Part shown: piece after piece, positions 33,407 through 41,191 of the stretch
Layout of the letters: every line of letters starts with the position of its first letter
How positions within the stretch are numbered: position 1 is the stretch's first letter
From: Burkholderia cepacia
GTDB lineage: Bacteria > Pseudomonadota > Gammaproteobacteria > Burkholderiales > Burkholderiaceae
Direction: 5' to 3'
NCBI RefSeq assembly: GCF_001718835.1
Contig: NZ_CP013444.1
Coordinates: 558,001-622,000 of the forward strand
DNA: 64,000 nucleotides
Program-made: the position numbers and the translations under genes
Notes under the pieces: generated by a model
Seen by the model: only the letters and a program-made list of their open reading frames with translations
What the model was told of the DNA's origin: nothing
Databases searched by the model: none

Positions 33407-34824
33407 TCGCGCGCCTGCTGCCGCGCACGCTGCGTGGACGCCTGACCGCGCTGATCATCCTGTCGACGTCGGTGATCCTCGCGTCGAGCGGTGTCGCGCT
33501 CTACGAAGCGCTGAGCAATCGCGTCGAGACGACGGCCGCGGAGCAGTTGAGCGGGATCGTCGCCGCATTGCGCACGCATCTAGCCGAGGCGCGCACGACG
33601 GCCGACGTCGCGCGCAATACCGACATCTGGATCGACCAGTTGCATGGTCATCCGAACATGGAGCTGGCCATCTACGACGCCGCCGGCACTCGCCTCGTCG
33701 GCACCGACGGATTCAGCGCCTATGCGCCGCTGCTGTCGCTGGACGCGCGCAACATGCCCGCGGCCTTCGTCGCGCCGCGCTCGACCCTGAGCTATCTCGT
33801 CGCGACCGCGCCGCTTGCCGGCGCAGCCGCACCCGCGCCCGTCGTGCGCGTCGTGGTTCAGTACGACCGGCGCGCGGACATCCAGCAACTGCGCACGCAT
33901 GCTTATACGATCGTCGTGATCGAGGTGTTCGGCGTGGTGCTCGCGGCCGCGATCGCGTACGGCATCGCGGCGCTGGGCTTGAGCCCGCTGCGGCGCTTCG
34001 CGGCGCGGGCCGAGCAGATGTCGACGAGCCGGCTGGCCCATCCGCTGCCGGAACTCGATACGTCGGGCGAGCTGAAGGAGCTCGAGCATGCATTCAACGG
34101 GATGCTCGAGCGGCTGAACGAATCGTTCACGCGGCTGAGCCAGTTCTCGTCGAATCTCGCGCACGACATGCGCACGCCGCTCACGAACCTTCAGGCGGCC
34201 GCGCAGGTCGTGCTGTCGCAGCCGCGCAGCGCGGACGAATACCGGAACGTGATCGAGTCGAGCATCGACGAATACCAGCGGCTGTCGCGGATGATCGAGG
34301 ACATGCTGTTTCTCGCGCGCTCGGAACAGGCCGGCACGTCGATCGACGTGCGCCGCCTCGACGCCGCCGTGGAGGCGGAACGCGTCGCGGGCTATTACGA
34401 ACCGCTCGCCGAGGACGCCGGCGTGTCGGTCAAGGTGGACGGCCACGCGTGGGTCGACGCGGACCTGACGCTGTACCAGCGCGCGCTGAGCAACTTGCTG
34501 TCGAATGCGCTGACCTATGCGCCGCGCGGCAGCGTGATCGCGATCGACTGCATGGGCGCGGACGGCGCGACGACGATCGCCGTGTCGGATACGGGGCCGG
34601 GCATTGCCGCGGAGCATGTCGGGCGGATCTTCGAGCGCTTCTATCGTGTTGATCCGTCGCGGCACAACTCCGCATCGGGCACGGGGCTCGGCCTCGCGAT
34701 CGTCCGGTCGATCATGGACAATCACGGCGGCGAATGCGGCGTCGACAGCGATCCCGGCCGGCGCACGACGTTCTGGCTGCGCTTTCCGCACCGGGTGGTC
34801 GTGGCGAAGCTGCCTCGCGCGTGA
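33403..34824 (+). CDS. Heavy-metal sensor histidine kinase
   Basis: 473 residues. Two transmembrane segments (LTALIILSTSVILASSGVAL and a second near residue 170) flank a periplasmic sensor of about 130 residues. A HAMP region, the phospho-His motif SSNLAHDMRTPLTNL, the N box NLLSNALTYA, and the G boxes SDTGPGIA and GTGLGLAIV follow. ATG 33403 overlaps the regulator stop (ATGA). It is the sensor partner of the adjacent regulator and completes a czcCBA-RS operon. Confidence 0.92.
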   Translation: MIARLLPRTLRGRLTALIILSTSVILASSGVALYEALSNRVETTAAEQLSGIVAALRTHLAEARTTADVARNTDIWIDQLHGHPNMELAIYDAAGTRLVGTDGFSAYAPLLSLDARNMPAAFVAPRSTLSYLVATAPLAGAAAPAPVVRVVVQYDRRADIQQLRTHAYTIVVIEVFGVVLAAAIAYGIAALGLSPLRRFAARAEQMSTSRLAHPLPELDTSGELKELEHAFNGMLERLNESFTRLSQFSSNLAHDMRTPLTNLQAAAQVVLSQPRSADEYRNVIESSIDEYQRLSRMIEDMLFLARSEQAGTSIDVRRLDAAVEAERVAGYYEPLAEDAGVSVKVDGHAWVDADLTLYQRALSNLLSNALTYAPRGSVIAIDCMGADGATTIAVSDTGPGIAAEHVGRIFERFYRVDPSRHNSASGTGLGLAIVRSIMDNHGGECGVDSDPGRRTTFWLRFPHRVVVAKLPRA

Positions 34825-34885
34825 CGTCGCGCTCGCGCACCGGCGCGTGCGCCGTGCGGGTGCCCGATGCGGGGAGGGCGCGGTG

Positions 34886-35158
34886 TCAGCGCCCGGCGAG
34901 ATTGTCATGGCGGTCGGCCTGCGGCGACGCGTCGCCCGCATGCACCGAAATCCCGTGAAGCTCCTTGTTGCGCGTGACGATGCCGGTGGTCGCAGGATAC
35001 TGCGTCTTGCTCGTCGGCACGACGCCGTCGTGCTGCGCCTGCTTCAGTTCGTTGACGACCTGCGCGCGGGTCTTGCCCTGCGCATGCGCGGCCTGGGCCG
35101 CGATGCCGAGCGACAGCGTGGCGGTGACGAACAGTGCTGCCATCCTTGCTGCTTTCAT
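34886..35158 (-). CDS. DUF4148 secreted small protein
   Basis: 90 residues with a signal peptide (MAALFVTATLSLGIAAQAAHA, cleavage after AHA). The mature part has the DUF4148 pattern KTRAQVVNELKQAQHDGVVPTSKTQYPAT. AAGGAGAACGCA before ATG 35158 fixes the start. It is convergent with the metal sensor kinase. A TGACG palindrome at 35277-35292, about 120 bp upstream, matches the box before the efflux operon. Function unknown; two paralogues lie at 35979 and 42936. Confidence 0.85.
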   Translation of the reverse strand: MKAARMAALFVTATLSLGIAAQAAHAQGKTRAQVVNELKQAQHDGVVPTSKTQYPATTGIVTRNKELHGISVHAGDASPQADRHDNLAGR

Positions 35159-35276
35159 TGCGTTCTCCTTGAACGTGGCCGCCGGTTGGCGAGCCGTGAA
35201 GCCAGTATGCGCAGCCGGCCGTGCGCTTCCATGATCGGAAAATGAGAATTGCGTCAGATTCGGGCGCGTGGCCGAC

Positions 35277-35292
35277 ATGACGCAATCGTCAT
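35277..35292. promoter_or_regulatory. Metal-regulator box upstream of a DUF4148 gene
   Basis: ATGACGCAATCGTCAT is a palindrome with 6-bp arms (ATGACG/CGTCAT), and another GTCAT follows 11 bp after the second half-site (35299-35303). It has the same layout as the box at 26610. It lies between the leftward DUF4148 gene and a rightward small lipoprotein and could serve both. Confidence 0.6.
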
Positions 35293-35439
35293 GCCCGCGT
35301 CATCGATGCGATGCGCGCCGGGACGAAGATGAAGTGGGCCACGGATCGCTGCCCGGCGGTAGCCGTGGCATCCATGCCGTTCGCGCTTGCGCTCCGGAAA
35401 GCGGACGGTCCTGCTTCCACTTCAATTCCGACCCGCAAA

Positions 35440-35655
35440 GTGAATCACATCGATCGTCGTCTTTCCGTCATCGCAGTCCTGATCATTCCGTTGCTCGCCG
35501 GATGCGTTTCCTCGGGTGTCGGCGATAGGAAGGCGGTTGCCGGGTATCCGGCGCCCGGCGAACAGGTCGACTATGCGGGACACCGCTGCGGCAATCCCAA
35601 TCTGCACGTCAAGACGCATCCGTGCGTATTTCCGCAACCCCGCGCGGCGCAATGA
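35440..35655 (+). CDS. Small lipoprotein (71 aa)
   Basis: GTG 35440 opens a lipoprotein signal (HIDRRLSVIAVLIIPLLAGC) with lipobox LLAGC. The mature part is about 47 residues with two further cysteines (HRCGNPN and THPCVFP). A longer frame from 35311 exists, but its N-terminal extension has no coding character. No family recognised. It lies downstream of a metal-regulator box. Confidence 0.5.
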   Translation: MNHIDRRLSVIAVLIIPLLAGCVSSGVGDRKAVAGYPAPGEQVDYAGHRCGNPNLHVKTHPCVFPQPRAAQ

Positions 35656-35679
35656 TCGCCGCTGTCGCGGCCATGCATG

Positions 35680-35712
35680 AAAAAAAGCCCGGACACATCG
35701 CGCGTCCGGGCT
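35680..35712 (-). terminator. Intrinsic terminator-like hairpin (copy A)
   Basis: AGCCCGGA pairs with TCCGGGCT over 8 bp around an 11-nt loop. A run of seven A on the plus strand makes a T-tract on the minus strand, so it would terminate leftward transcription; it may also mark the end of the rightward lipoprotein transcript. It is duplicated at 42734-42765. Confidence 0.6.
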
Positions 35713-35886
35713 GAATGCGTGGCCGTGCCTTGCGGCAGCGCCATGCGTCGCGTGGTTCAGGGACGGATATCACCCGCACCACTGCCGATCCTAACCACGG
35801 GACGCTGCGCGAACCTGATTCGTAGATGACATTTTTTTCATGTGCGTGTGGCTTCACCGGCTCGCCGGCATCGGGCGGGCGCCGCG

Positions 35887-35901
35887 TGACGGAAACGTCA
35901 T
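35887..35901. promoter_or_regulatory. Metal-regulator box upstream of a DUF4148 gene (copy A)
   Basis: TGACGGAAACGTCAT, an inverted repeat TGACG-N4-CGTCA, is one base different from the box upstream of the efflux operon. It lies about 80 bp before the DUF4148 start. Confidence 0.6.
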
Positions 35902-35978
35902 GTGGCGATCACGCGTGCGCACCGCTTGCGAATCATAGTGAAGGCTCCTTTCACGATTTCCTGCAAGGAGCGAACAAC

Positions 35979-36254
35979 ATGAAACGCCTGCGACTCACGA
36001 TCGCCATTGCCGCCGCGTCGCTTTCGATCGCGGCATTTGCCGAAGGCGCGGCCGCACAATCGAAGACTCGACAGGAAGTTCTCCGGGAGCTCCTGCAGGC
36101 TCGGCACGACGGCGTGATCCCGAGCACGAAGCAAGACTACCCGCCGAGTCCCGCGCTCATCGAGCGCAATAAGGAGATTCACCGCGCGACCGTCCATGGC
36201 GGCGAACAGGCGCCGATGTTCGATGCGCACGACGAGCGCTTTGCGGTTCGCTGA
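35979..36254 (+). CDS. DUF4148 secreted small protein (copy A)
   Basis: 91 residues: a signal peptide (KRLRLTIAIAAASLSIAAFAEGAAA), then KTRQEVLRELLQARHDGVIPSTKQDYPPS, the DUF4148 pattern, and a His-containing tail (HRATVHGGEQAPMFDAH) that could bind metal. GCAAGGAGC before the ATG is a good ribosome site. Nearly identical to 42936-43211. The upstream palindrome suggests induction by the CzcRS-type system. Periplasmic metal buffering or signalling is a guess. Confidence 0.85.
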   Translation: MKRLRLTIAIAAASLSIAAFAEGAAAQSKTRQEVLRELLQARHDGVIPSTKQDYPPSPALIERNKEIHRATVHGGEQAPMFDAHDERFAVR

Positions 36255-36268
36255 TTTCGGAGATCGCC

Positions 36269-36475
36269 ATGCGCAGTTTCGCAAGATGGATCGTGGTCGC
36301 AGCATGCCTGTCGTCATCTGCCGCGATGACCGACGGCTGGCCGGAACGTGTGCTGTCCCACGAGGCGCGCAAGCGCGCGGAGCAATCGAAGTTGACTACG
36401 CGTGACGAGGTCGTCGCGCCCGGTAGCGGATCTCGCATCGTCGACACGTATCCGGCGGGCGCGACGACGTGGTAG
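36269..36475 (+). CDS. Small secreted protein paired with DUF4148 (copy A)
   Basis: 68 residues. The N-terminal FARWIVVAACLSSSAAM is signal-peptide-like. The mature part has GWPERVLSHEARKRAEQ and ends in RIVDTYPAGATTW. It starts 14 bp after the DUF4148 gene, so they are co-transcribed. No family recognised. It is duplicated at 43226-43432 with only scattered substitutions and no frameshift, which suggests selection for the protein. Confidence 0.7.
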   Translation: MRSFARWIVVAACLSSSAAMTDGWPERVLSHEARKRAEQSKLTTRDEVVAPGSGSRIVDTYPAGATTW

Positions 36476-36881
36476 CCATCCATCCGCTTGTCGTGCACAA
36501 ACGTGAAGATTGTTGCGCGTTCAGAATATGCGCTTCGAATTGGTTATTCACACCCCGTTTCTTTTGATTCAAGCGCTGCGAATTCCCACTACACTATTTG
36601 AAACCTCACCCAACCTGCGGTTGAAAGATCGGCAACATCAGGATTCTTGAACAAGAAATGCGTTGGCGGGTTGACTCGACAGGGGCGGCCATCGCGCTTT
36701 GTCGAAAGAAGGAAACTTGAAAGAACATCGCTCTCGAATTCGACAGAACAGGAAAGAGCATGGCGAGACCGGGGACAGAAATCCGCAACGCGGGCAGATC
36801 GCCCGATCCAGGCGCGACGGCATGTGCCGTCACCGCCGTTTGGCGGGCCGACGACGTCGCGCGATTTCCGCGCATCGCGCA
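36476..36881. other. Left junction of the inserted cassette and upstream region of its regulator
   Basis: About 400 bases. The first part (to about 36600) is AT-rich and resembles no neighbour. A frame from 36699 runs into the regulator, but its first 61 codons are arginine-rich noise, so I treat it as upstream sequence. No clear promoter found. Confidence 0.4.
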
Positions 36882-39221
36882 ATGAATTCGATACGGAACG
36901 GGGCAGGTTTCGGCCCGGCGGCGCGCGCATGCGACACGACCGCACGTGAAGCGCCGGCGCTGATCGGCGTGTCGTCCGCATTTCGCCAATTGGTCGGGAT
37001 GATCGACCGTGTCGCGCCGACCGAGCACACGCTGCTCATCGTCGGGCCGACCGGTTCCGGCAAGGAACTGGTCGCGCGGCGTGTACACGCAAACGGGCCG
37101 CGTCGCGACCTGCCGTTTATCGACGTGAATTGCGGCGCCATCCCGCACGACCTGATCGAAGCGGAGTTTTTCGGTCATGTGCGAGGCGCCTTCACGGGCG
37201 CCGTCGAACACCATCATGGCCTGTTCGAGCAAGTGGGGGCGGGCACGCTCTTTCTTGACGAGATCGGCGAGCTTCCGCTTGCGCTGCAGCCGAAATTGCT
37301 GCGCGTGCTTGAAACGCGCACGTTCAGGCCGATCGGGGCATCGGCAAGCGTGCGCTTCGAAGGACGCGTCGTCGCGGCGACGCATCGCAACCTGCAGGAA
37401 GAAGCGCGCGCCGGCCGGTTCCGCGAAGACCTGTTCTACCGGCTCGCGGCATGCATTCTCAACGTGCCGGGGCTCGCGCAACGAAACGAGGACATCCCGC
37501 TCCTCGTCGCTCATTTTGCTGCCCAGCAGGCGCGCGCAATCGCGTTCACGCCGGCGGCCCTCAAGCGTTTGTGCGAACAGCCGTGGCCAGGCAATGTCCG
37601 CCAGTTGCACAACCTCGTCAGTCAGGTGAGCGTATTCGCCCCGCAGGCTCGGGTCGACGCAGGCGCCCTCGAGCCATTTCTGGCAACGGAGGCGTGTGAT
37701 GACGCCGCGCGTGTCCATCTCGCGGATCGTCTGCTGGCGCTCGACGGCGACAACAAGCTGGCCGTAGCCGAAAGCCTGCTGATCGATCGCGCGCTGGAGA
37801 GGACTTCGTACAACAAGAGCGCGGCGGCCGCGTTGCTCGGCGTCGGCCGCAAGGTGGTCGAGCGCCGGCTCAAGGCGCGCGAATCGCAACACGGGGAAGC
37901 GACGCGGTGCCTGGAGCGCGCGGAAGCGCTGGTCTGCGCCGCGCAGTTGCGCGATGCGGTTCCGTTGCTGCACCGGTGTCTCGACCTGTTGCAAAAAGGC
38001 AGCCAGACCGAAGACAGCCGCCAGTTGCAGTTCGGCGCGTATCGCCTGCTCGCCGTCGGCTTGCGCGGCATCCACGGCTGGCTGTTTCCCGATGCGATGG
38101 CTTGTTACACGGCGGCGTTATCGATTGGCGACGGCGTGTGCAACCCGTGCGAACTCGCCGTGGTGCAATTCGGCATCTGGACGACGCAGCTGGTGACACT
38201 GCAGCTCGACAAGGCGCGCGCGACGGCACAGGAACTGCTCCAGCGGGCGCATGCGATGGGCAATCGACCCATGCTCGACGAGGCCAACGTGGCGCTCGCC
38301 ATGACGTTGTTCTGGCTCGGCGACAGCGACGAGGCGCTGGCATCGCTGTCCCGCGGCGGCTTGCGCGGCATCGGCCGCACCGACCGCCGGCCCGGGCTCC
38401 AGGGCGTCGATGTCGCGGGACTCGCGTTGACGTTCGAGGGGCTCGCGGCCTACCAGACCGGGGCCGTCGACGATGCACGCCGCGCGCTGGACGTATTGAT
38501 CGCGCGAACGGAGGACGAGCATCCGCATTCGCCCGGTCATGTCGTCGATCTGCAAGGCGCCGCATGGCTCGCGATGCGCTTCGACGACGTCGATCGGCTC
38601 GGGAATCTGATGAGCGCGCTCGATGCGGCGCCGTCGGCCGGTGGTCCGCCTTGTTGCGGTGGCGCGGGACGGATATTCAGCGCCTGCTATCTGAGCGCGA
38701 TCGGAAAGCACGGCGAAGCCGAGGCGCTGTTGATCGACGGCTATGACAACGACATCGCGAAGCAGGGCGGTGCGCTCTTCTACTCGATCAAGACCTGGAA
38801 GCATGGAGAGATCCTGTTGAGCACGGGGCGTGCGCGGCAATGCGAAGCGCTCGTTTCCGAAGCGATCGACGAAGCGATCCGCAGGCATGAGCGCGCCTAT
38901 CTCGGCGAGTTGCTGATCATCAAGGCACGTGCGCAATGGATGCTCGGCGACACGTGCGCGGCCGAGCAAGGGCTGCGCATCGCGATCTCGACGGCGCTGG
39001 CCCTCGGCTCGGTACCCGCGCGACTTGCCGCGGCGACCTATCTCGCGGAGCTGCTGCGACAGACCGGGCGGACGGCGCCAGCCGTCGAAACGCCCGAGCG
39101 GGTGCTGCACGTGTCTGCGGCCGCGTGCCCGGGCACTGGCCTGATTCAGCCATCCGGGCTGCTGCCGGGGCTGCGTTACGGCGATTTCCTGAACGCGTCG
39201 CACGACGGAATGGGCCGCTGA
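36882..39221 (+). CDS. Sigma-54-dependent enhancer-binding regulator with C-terminal helical sensor
   Basis: 779 residues. The AAA+ domain has Walker A GPTGSGKE (about 55-62), the sigma-54 contact loop GAFTGA (102-107) and Walker B LFLDEIG (123-129). A Fis-type helix-turn-helix (LERTSYNKSAAAALLGVGRKVVERRLKAR, about 305-333) follows. The remaining roughly 440 residues are helical and TPR-like. Most relatives have the sensor at the N-terminus and the helix-turn-helix at the very end; here there is no N-terminal receiver, GAF or PAS domain and the likely sensor is C-terminal. ATG 36882 is preferred over upstream starts. It probably activates the -24/-12 promoter at 39497 through the two palindromes. 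Confidence 0.85.
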   Translation: MNSIRNGAGFGPAARACDTTAREAPALIGVSSAFRQLVGMIDRVAPTEHTLLIVGPTGSGKELVARRVHANGPRRDLPFIDVNCGAIPHDLIEAEFFGHVRGAFTGAVEHHHGLFEQVGAGTLFLDEIGELPLALQPKLLRVLETRTFRPIGASASVRFEGRVVAATHRNLQEEARAGRFREDLFYRLAACILNVPGLAQRNEDIPLLVAHFAAQQARAIAFTPAALKRLCEQPWPGNVRQLHNLVSQVSVFAPQARVDAGALEPFLATEACDDAARVHLADRLLALDGDNKLAVAESLLIDRALERTSYNKSAAAALLGVGRKVVERRLKARESQHGEATRCLERAEALVCAAQLRDAVPLLHRCLDLLQKGSQTEDSRQLQFGAYRLLAVGLRGIHGWLFPDAMACYTAALSIGDGVCNPCELAVVQFGIWTTQLVTLQLDKARATAQELLQRAHAMGNRPMLDEANVALAMTLFWLGDSDEALASLSRGGLRGIGRTDRRPGLQGVDVAGLALTFEGLAAYQTGAVDDARRALDVLIARTEDEHPHSPGHVVDLQGAAWLAMRFDDVDRLGNLMSALDAAPSAGGPPCCGGAGRIFSACYLSAIGKHGEAEALLIDGYDNDIAKQGGALFYSIKTWKHGEILLSTGRARQCEALVSEAIDEAIRRHERAYLGELLIIKARAQWMLGDTCAAEQGLRIAISTALALGSVPARLAAATYLAELLRQTGRTAPAVETPERVLHVSAAACPGTGLIQPSGLLPGLRYGDFLNASHDGMGR

Positions 39222-39394
39222 CCTGGTCGTCATGCTTCGCGCCTGTCGTCAGTGCCGGTGCGCCCAGGCCAGGCGCGCTACCTTCGCGCCGCTCCGTTTT
39301 CCGCCTCGCTCACGGCGCTCATTCAAGCATTCCTTCCTTTAGCCCGGGGGCGCCGCCGTCGCGTCATCCGTCACGCGGATTCAACCCGCCGCGC

Positions 39395-39412
39395 ATGGAC
39401 GAATGCGTCCAT
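39395..39412. promoter_or_regulatory. Enhancer palindrome 1
   Basis: ATGGACG, 4-bp spacer, CGTCCAT. Its centre is 32 bp from the centre of palindrome 2, about three helical turns, so both sites face the same side of the DNA. It shares the GGACGAA/CGTCC core with palindrome 2. Confidence 0.6.
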
Positions 39413-39427
39413 CGCACGGCGTGCGAC

Positions 39428-39443
39428 CGGACGAATTCGTCCG
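39428..39443. promoter_or_regulatory. Enhancer palindrome 2
   Basis: CGGACGAATTCGTCCG is a perfect 16-bp palindrome about 75 bp upstream of the -12 element. With palindrome 1 it is the likely binding site of the adjacent enhancer-binding regulator. Confidence 0.65.
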
Positions 39444-39496
39444 TCGATCGACGAGCCGCCGCGGGTCTTGCGCGCGCGCACGGCACGCACGGGGCC

Positions 39497-39512
39497 TGGC
39501 ACATGCGTTGCT
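39497..39512 (+). promoter_or_regulatory. Sigma-54 (-24/-12) promoter
   Basis: TGGCACATGCGTTGCT matches the consensus TGGCAC-N5-TTGC exactly, with GG and GC separated by 10 bp. Transcription should start near 39523, about 50 bp before the first GDL gene. Confidence 0.85.
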
Positions 39513-39572
39513 TTATCTGATGCTCGCGGAGGCTCCGCGAATCAGGACGACCCTCTTTTTAGCGAGAACGAT

Positions 39573-39761
39573 ATGAACAGGGAAACCGGGCACGTCATTC
39601 CGCCCTACGGTGTAGCGATCCACCAGGCTATATCGGAAGGGGATCTGACAAAAATGAAGGCATTGCTGAGCCAGGCCGAAGAGGTCCTGAAGCAGCACGG
39701 CGACCTTGCCGCAGCGGTCGGCAAGCTCAAGCAGGAAATCGTGAAGCGCGAACGGGCCTGA
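39573..39761 (+). CDS. DUF1843 'GDL'-motif small protein (candidate modified peptide)
   Basis: 62 residues with no signal peptide. It is essentially one DUF1843 domain: PPYGVAIHQAISEGDLTKMK, a helix, then LKQEIVKRE. The SEGDLxxMK segment is repeated as SGDLxxMK in the two downstream proteins. It is the first gene after the -24/-12 promoter and lies in the same operon as a radical SAM/SPASM enzyme. Such enzymes often modify small peptides, so this free-standing GDL domain is the best candidate precursor. It has no double-glycine leader or obvious core peptide. Confidence 0.8.
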   Translation: MNRETGHVIPPYGVAIHQAISEGDLTKMKALLSQAEEVLKQHGDLAAAVGKLKQEIVKRERA

Positions 39762-39810
39762 CCGGTCGTCGACGCGCGTTGCCGTTTCATTCACCACCCA
39801 GGAGGATCAG

Positions 39811-40428
39811 ATGTCCGAGAAGACACTTGCAGGGCTGTTCCCGGTCGCCTACGTCATCGGCACGGAGATGCCCGGCGCGCCGACGCTCAGGCTCGCGCTG
39901 CTCGTCGACACCCCCGAGCGCAGTTTGGTCGGCACCGCGACCGTCACGCAGGCGGTGAACCCGCCCGTCGACTTTCATGCCGACGTGTGGGGCGACTTCA
40001 CCTACATGGCACTGATGCCGCCCGTCAATACGCGCATTCTGGTGACGCTGCAGGGCAATGACGGCGGGCCGACCTCGAATTCCGTCGTGACGTTCAAGCT
40101 GCAACTCGTGCTCGAAAACGACTGGCAGCGAGGCGTGGCCTCCTACAGCTACTTCGACAACGGCAGCTGGCACGACATCGAGAACGTACCGGCAAGGATC
40201 GATCGGGAATTCGTGACGCTCGAGCCGGGTCCAGTGACCCCGAGCCTGTATGGCAGATCGCAGACCTTGTACGGGGTGAGCATTCACCAGGCGACGGCCT
40301 CCGGTGACCTCGCACACATGAAGACGGTTGCCGCTGCGGCGAATCATCAGCTGCAGAGCCGCGACGAAATCACGGCGGCGCTGGCTGCGCTGAAAGCGGA
40401 AATCGCCCGCCTGGAAGCCGGACATTGA
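39811..40428 (+). CDS. DUF1842-DUF1843 fusion protein
   Basis: 205 residues. Residues 1-135 form a strand-rich DUF1842 domain (ALLVDTPERSLVGTATVTQAV, VWGDFTYMALMPPVNTRILVTLQG). Residues 145-205 are a DUF1843 domain with TLYGVSIHQATASGDLAHMK and a final EIARLEAGH. AGGAGGATC before the ATG is a strong ribosome site. The DUF1842 domain resembles the next protein throughout, so the two arose by tandem duplication. Role unknown; a carrier or scaffold that presents the GDL segment to the enzyme is an inference. Confidence 0.85.
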   Translation: MSEKTLAGLFPVAYVIGTEMPGAPTLRLALLVDTPERSLVGTATVTQAVNPPVDFHADVWGDFTYMALMPPVNTRILVTLQGNDGGPTSNSVVTFKLQLVLENDWQRGVASYSYFDNGSWHDIENVPARIDREFVTLEPGPVTPSLYGRSQTLYGVSIHQATASGDLAHMKTVAAAANHQLQSRDEITAALAALKAEIARLEAGH

Positions 40429-40475
40429 GCCCGGCCGGGCTTTCCCGATCACCATTCGCTACAGGAGCTACCGTC

Positions 40476-41063
40476 ATGTCCGCCGCACTTTTTCCCGTGA
40501 ATTTCCGCGTCGCAACGCCGGTGATAGGCGCACCGGTCCTCACGCTGGCGCTGGTCGTCAACCCGCCGGCCAAGAAAGTCAGCGGCGTCGCCCGCATCAG
40601 CCAGACGACCTGGCCGACGCTCGAATTTCGTGCGCAGGTGTGGGGCCAATTCAACCCGATGGTGCTGGTGCCCGGCGCCAGGACGCAACTGGTCCTCAGC
40701 CTGCAGGGCAGCCCATCGGGGCCGACCAGCCGTCTGGCCGAAACGTTCCAGCTCCAGGGCATCGTGGACGCGGACTGGAAGTCGGGTGTCGCCAGCTACC
40801 GGTTCTTCGACGGGGAACGCTGGCGCGAAGTCGAACACGCGATCATGACCGCCGTCGGCACGCTGCAGCCGCTCGAGTCCGACAAGCAGCCCGTCGTGCC
40901 GTTGTATGGCGTCGGCCTGCAGCAGGCGCGGGAATCGGGTGACCTCAGCCGCATGAAGGCGCTTGCCCGCGAGGCGGAACAACAGCTCGCCGATGCCGGA
41001 CGCCTCGAGGAAGCGCTGGCCGGCCTGATTGCCGAGATCGCGCGGCTGGAAGCGCGGCACTGA
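40476..41063 (+). CDS. DUF1842-DUF1843 fusion protein (paralogue)
   Basis: 195 residues with the same two-domain layout as the preceding gene: DUF1842 (LALVVNPPAKKVSGVARISQTT, VWGQFNPMVLVPGARTQLVLSLQG) and DUF1843 (PLYGVGLQQARESGDLSRMK, ending EIARLEARH). CAGGAGC before ATG 40476 supports the start. The conserved YGV..QA..SGDL..MK segment across all three operon proteins suggests recognition by a common partner, most simply the radical SAM enzyme. Confidence 0.85.
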   Translation: MSAALFPVNFRVATPVIGAPVLTLALVVNPPAKKVSGVARISQTTWPTLEFRAQVWGQFNPMVLVPGARTQLVLSLQGSPSGPTSRLAETFQLQGIVDADWKSGVASYRFFDGERWREVEHAIMTAVGTLQPLESDKQPVVPLYGVGLQQARESGDLSRMKALAREAEQQLADAGRLEEALAGLIAEIARLEARH

Positions 41064-41191
41064 GCGATTGCGGCGAGCGGGAAGCGTGCCGCCGCCGCGG
41101 CGCGCGTCCCGGACACCCGGCAGGAAAGCCGCGGGCAGCCCGATCGCCCGAGCGGTCCACGCGAGTGAAACGACAATCGAAGGACTTCGGC

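Larger units (their letters stand above)
35656..35978. other. Regulatory gap before the first DUF4148 pair
   Basis: About 320 bases holding the hairpin at 35680-35712, a weaker box-like element ATGACATTTTTTTCAT (35826-35841) and the clear box at 35887-35901. The stretch about 35745-35842 is missing from the otherwise matching copy at 42734-42935. Confidence 0.5.
35680..36475 (+). repeat. Direct repeat copy A (hairpin, metal box, DUF4148 gene, small partner gene)
   Basis: This segment is repeated in the same orientation at 42734-43432 with high nucleotide identity. Gene content and order match: hairpin, box, DUF4148 gene, 68-residue partner, ending in the same ACGACGTGGTAG. Copy A has about 100 extra bases after the hairpin. 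The two copies bracket the sigma-54/radical SAM cassette. Confidence 0.85.
39222..39572. other. Sigma-54 control region of the GDL operon
   Basis: About 350 non-coding bases with two tandem palindromes (39395-39412 and 39428-39443) and a -24/-12 promoter at 39497-39512. The arrangement is that expected for an enhancer-dependent promoter: activator sites roughly 70-115 bp upstream of the -12 element. Confidence 0.7.

Noticed and set aside
36699..36881. A 61-residue N-terminal extension of the sigma-54 regulator
   Set aside because: Arginine-rich noise composition without any domain. The ATG at 36882 gives a compact protein starting just before the AAA+ region.
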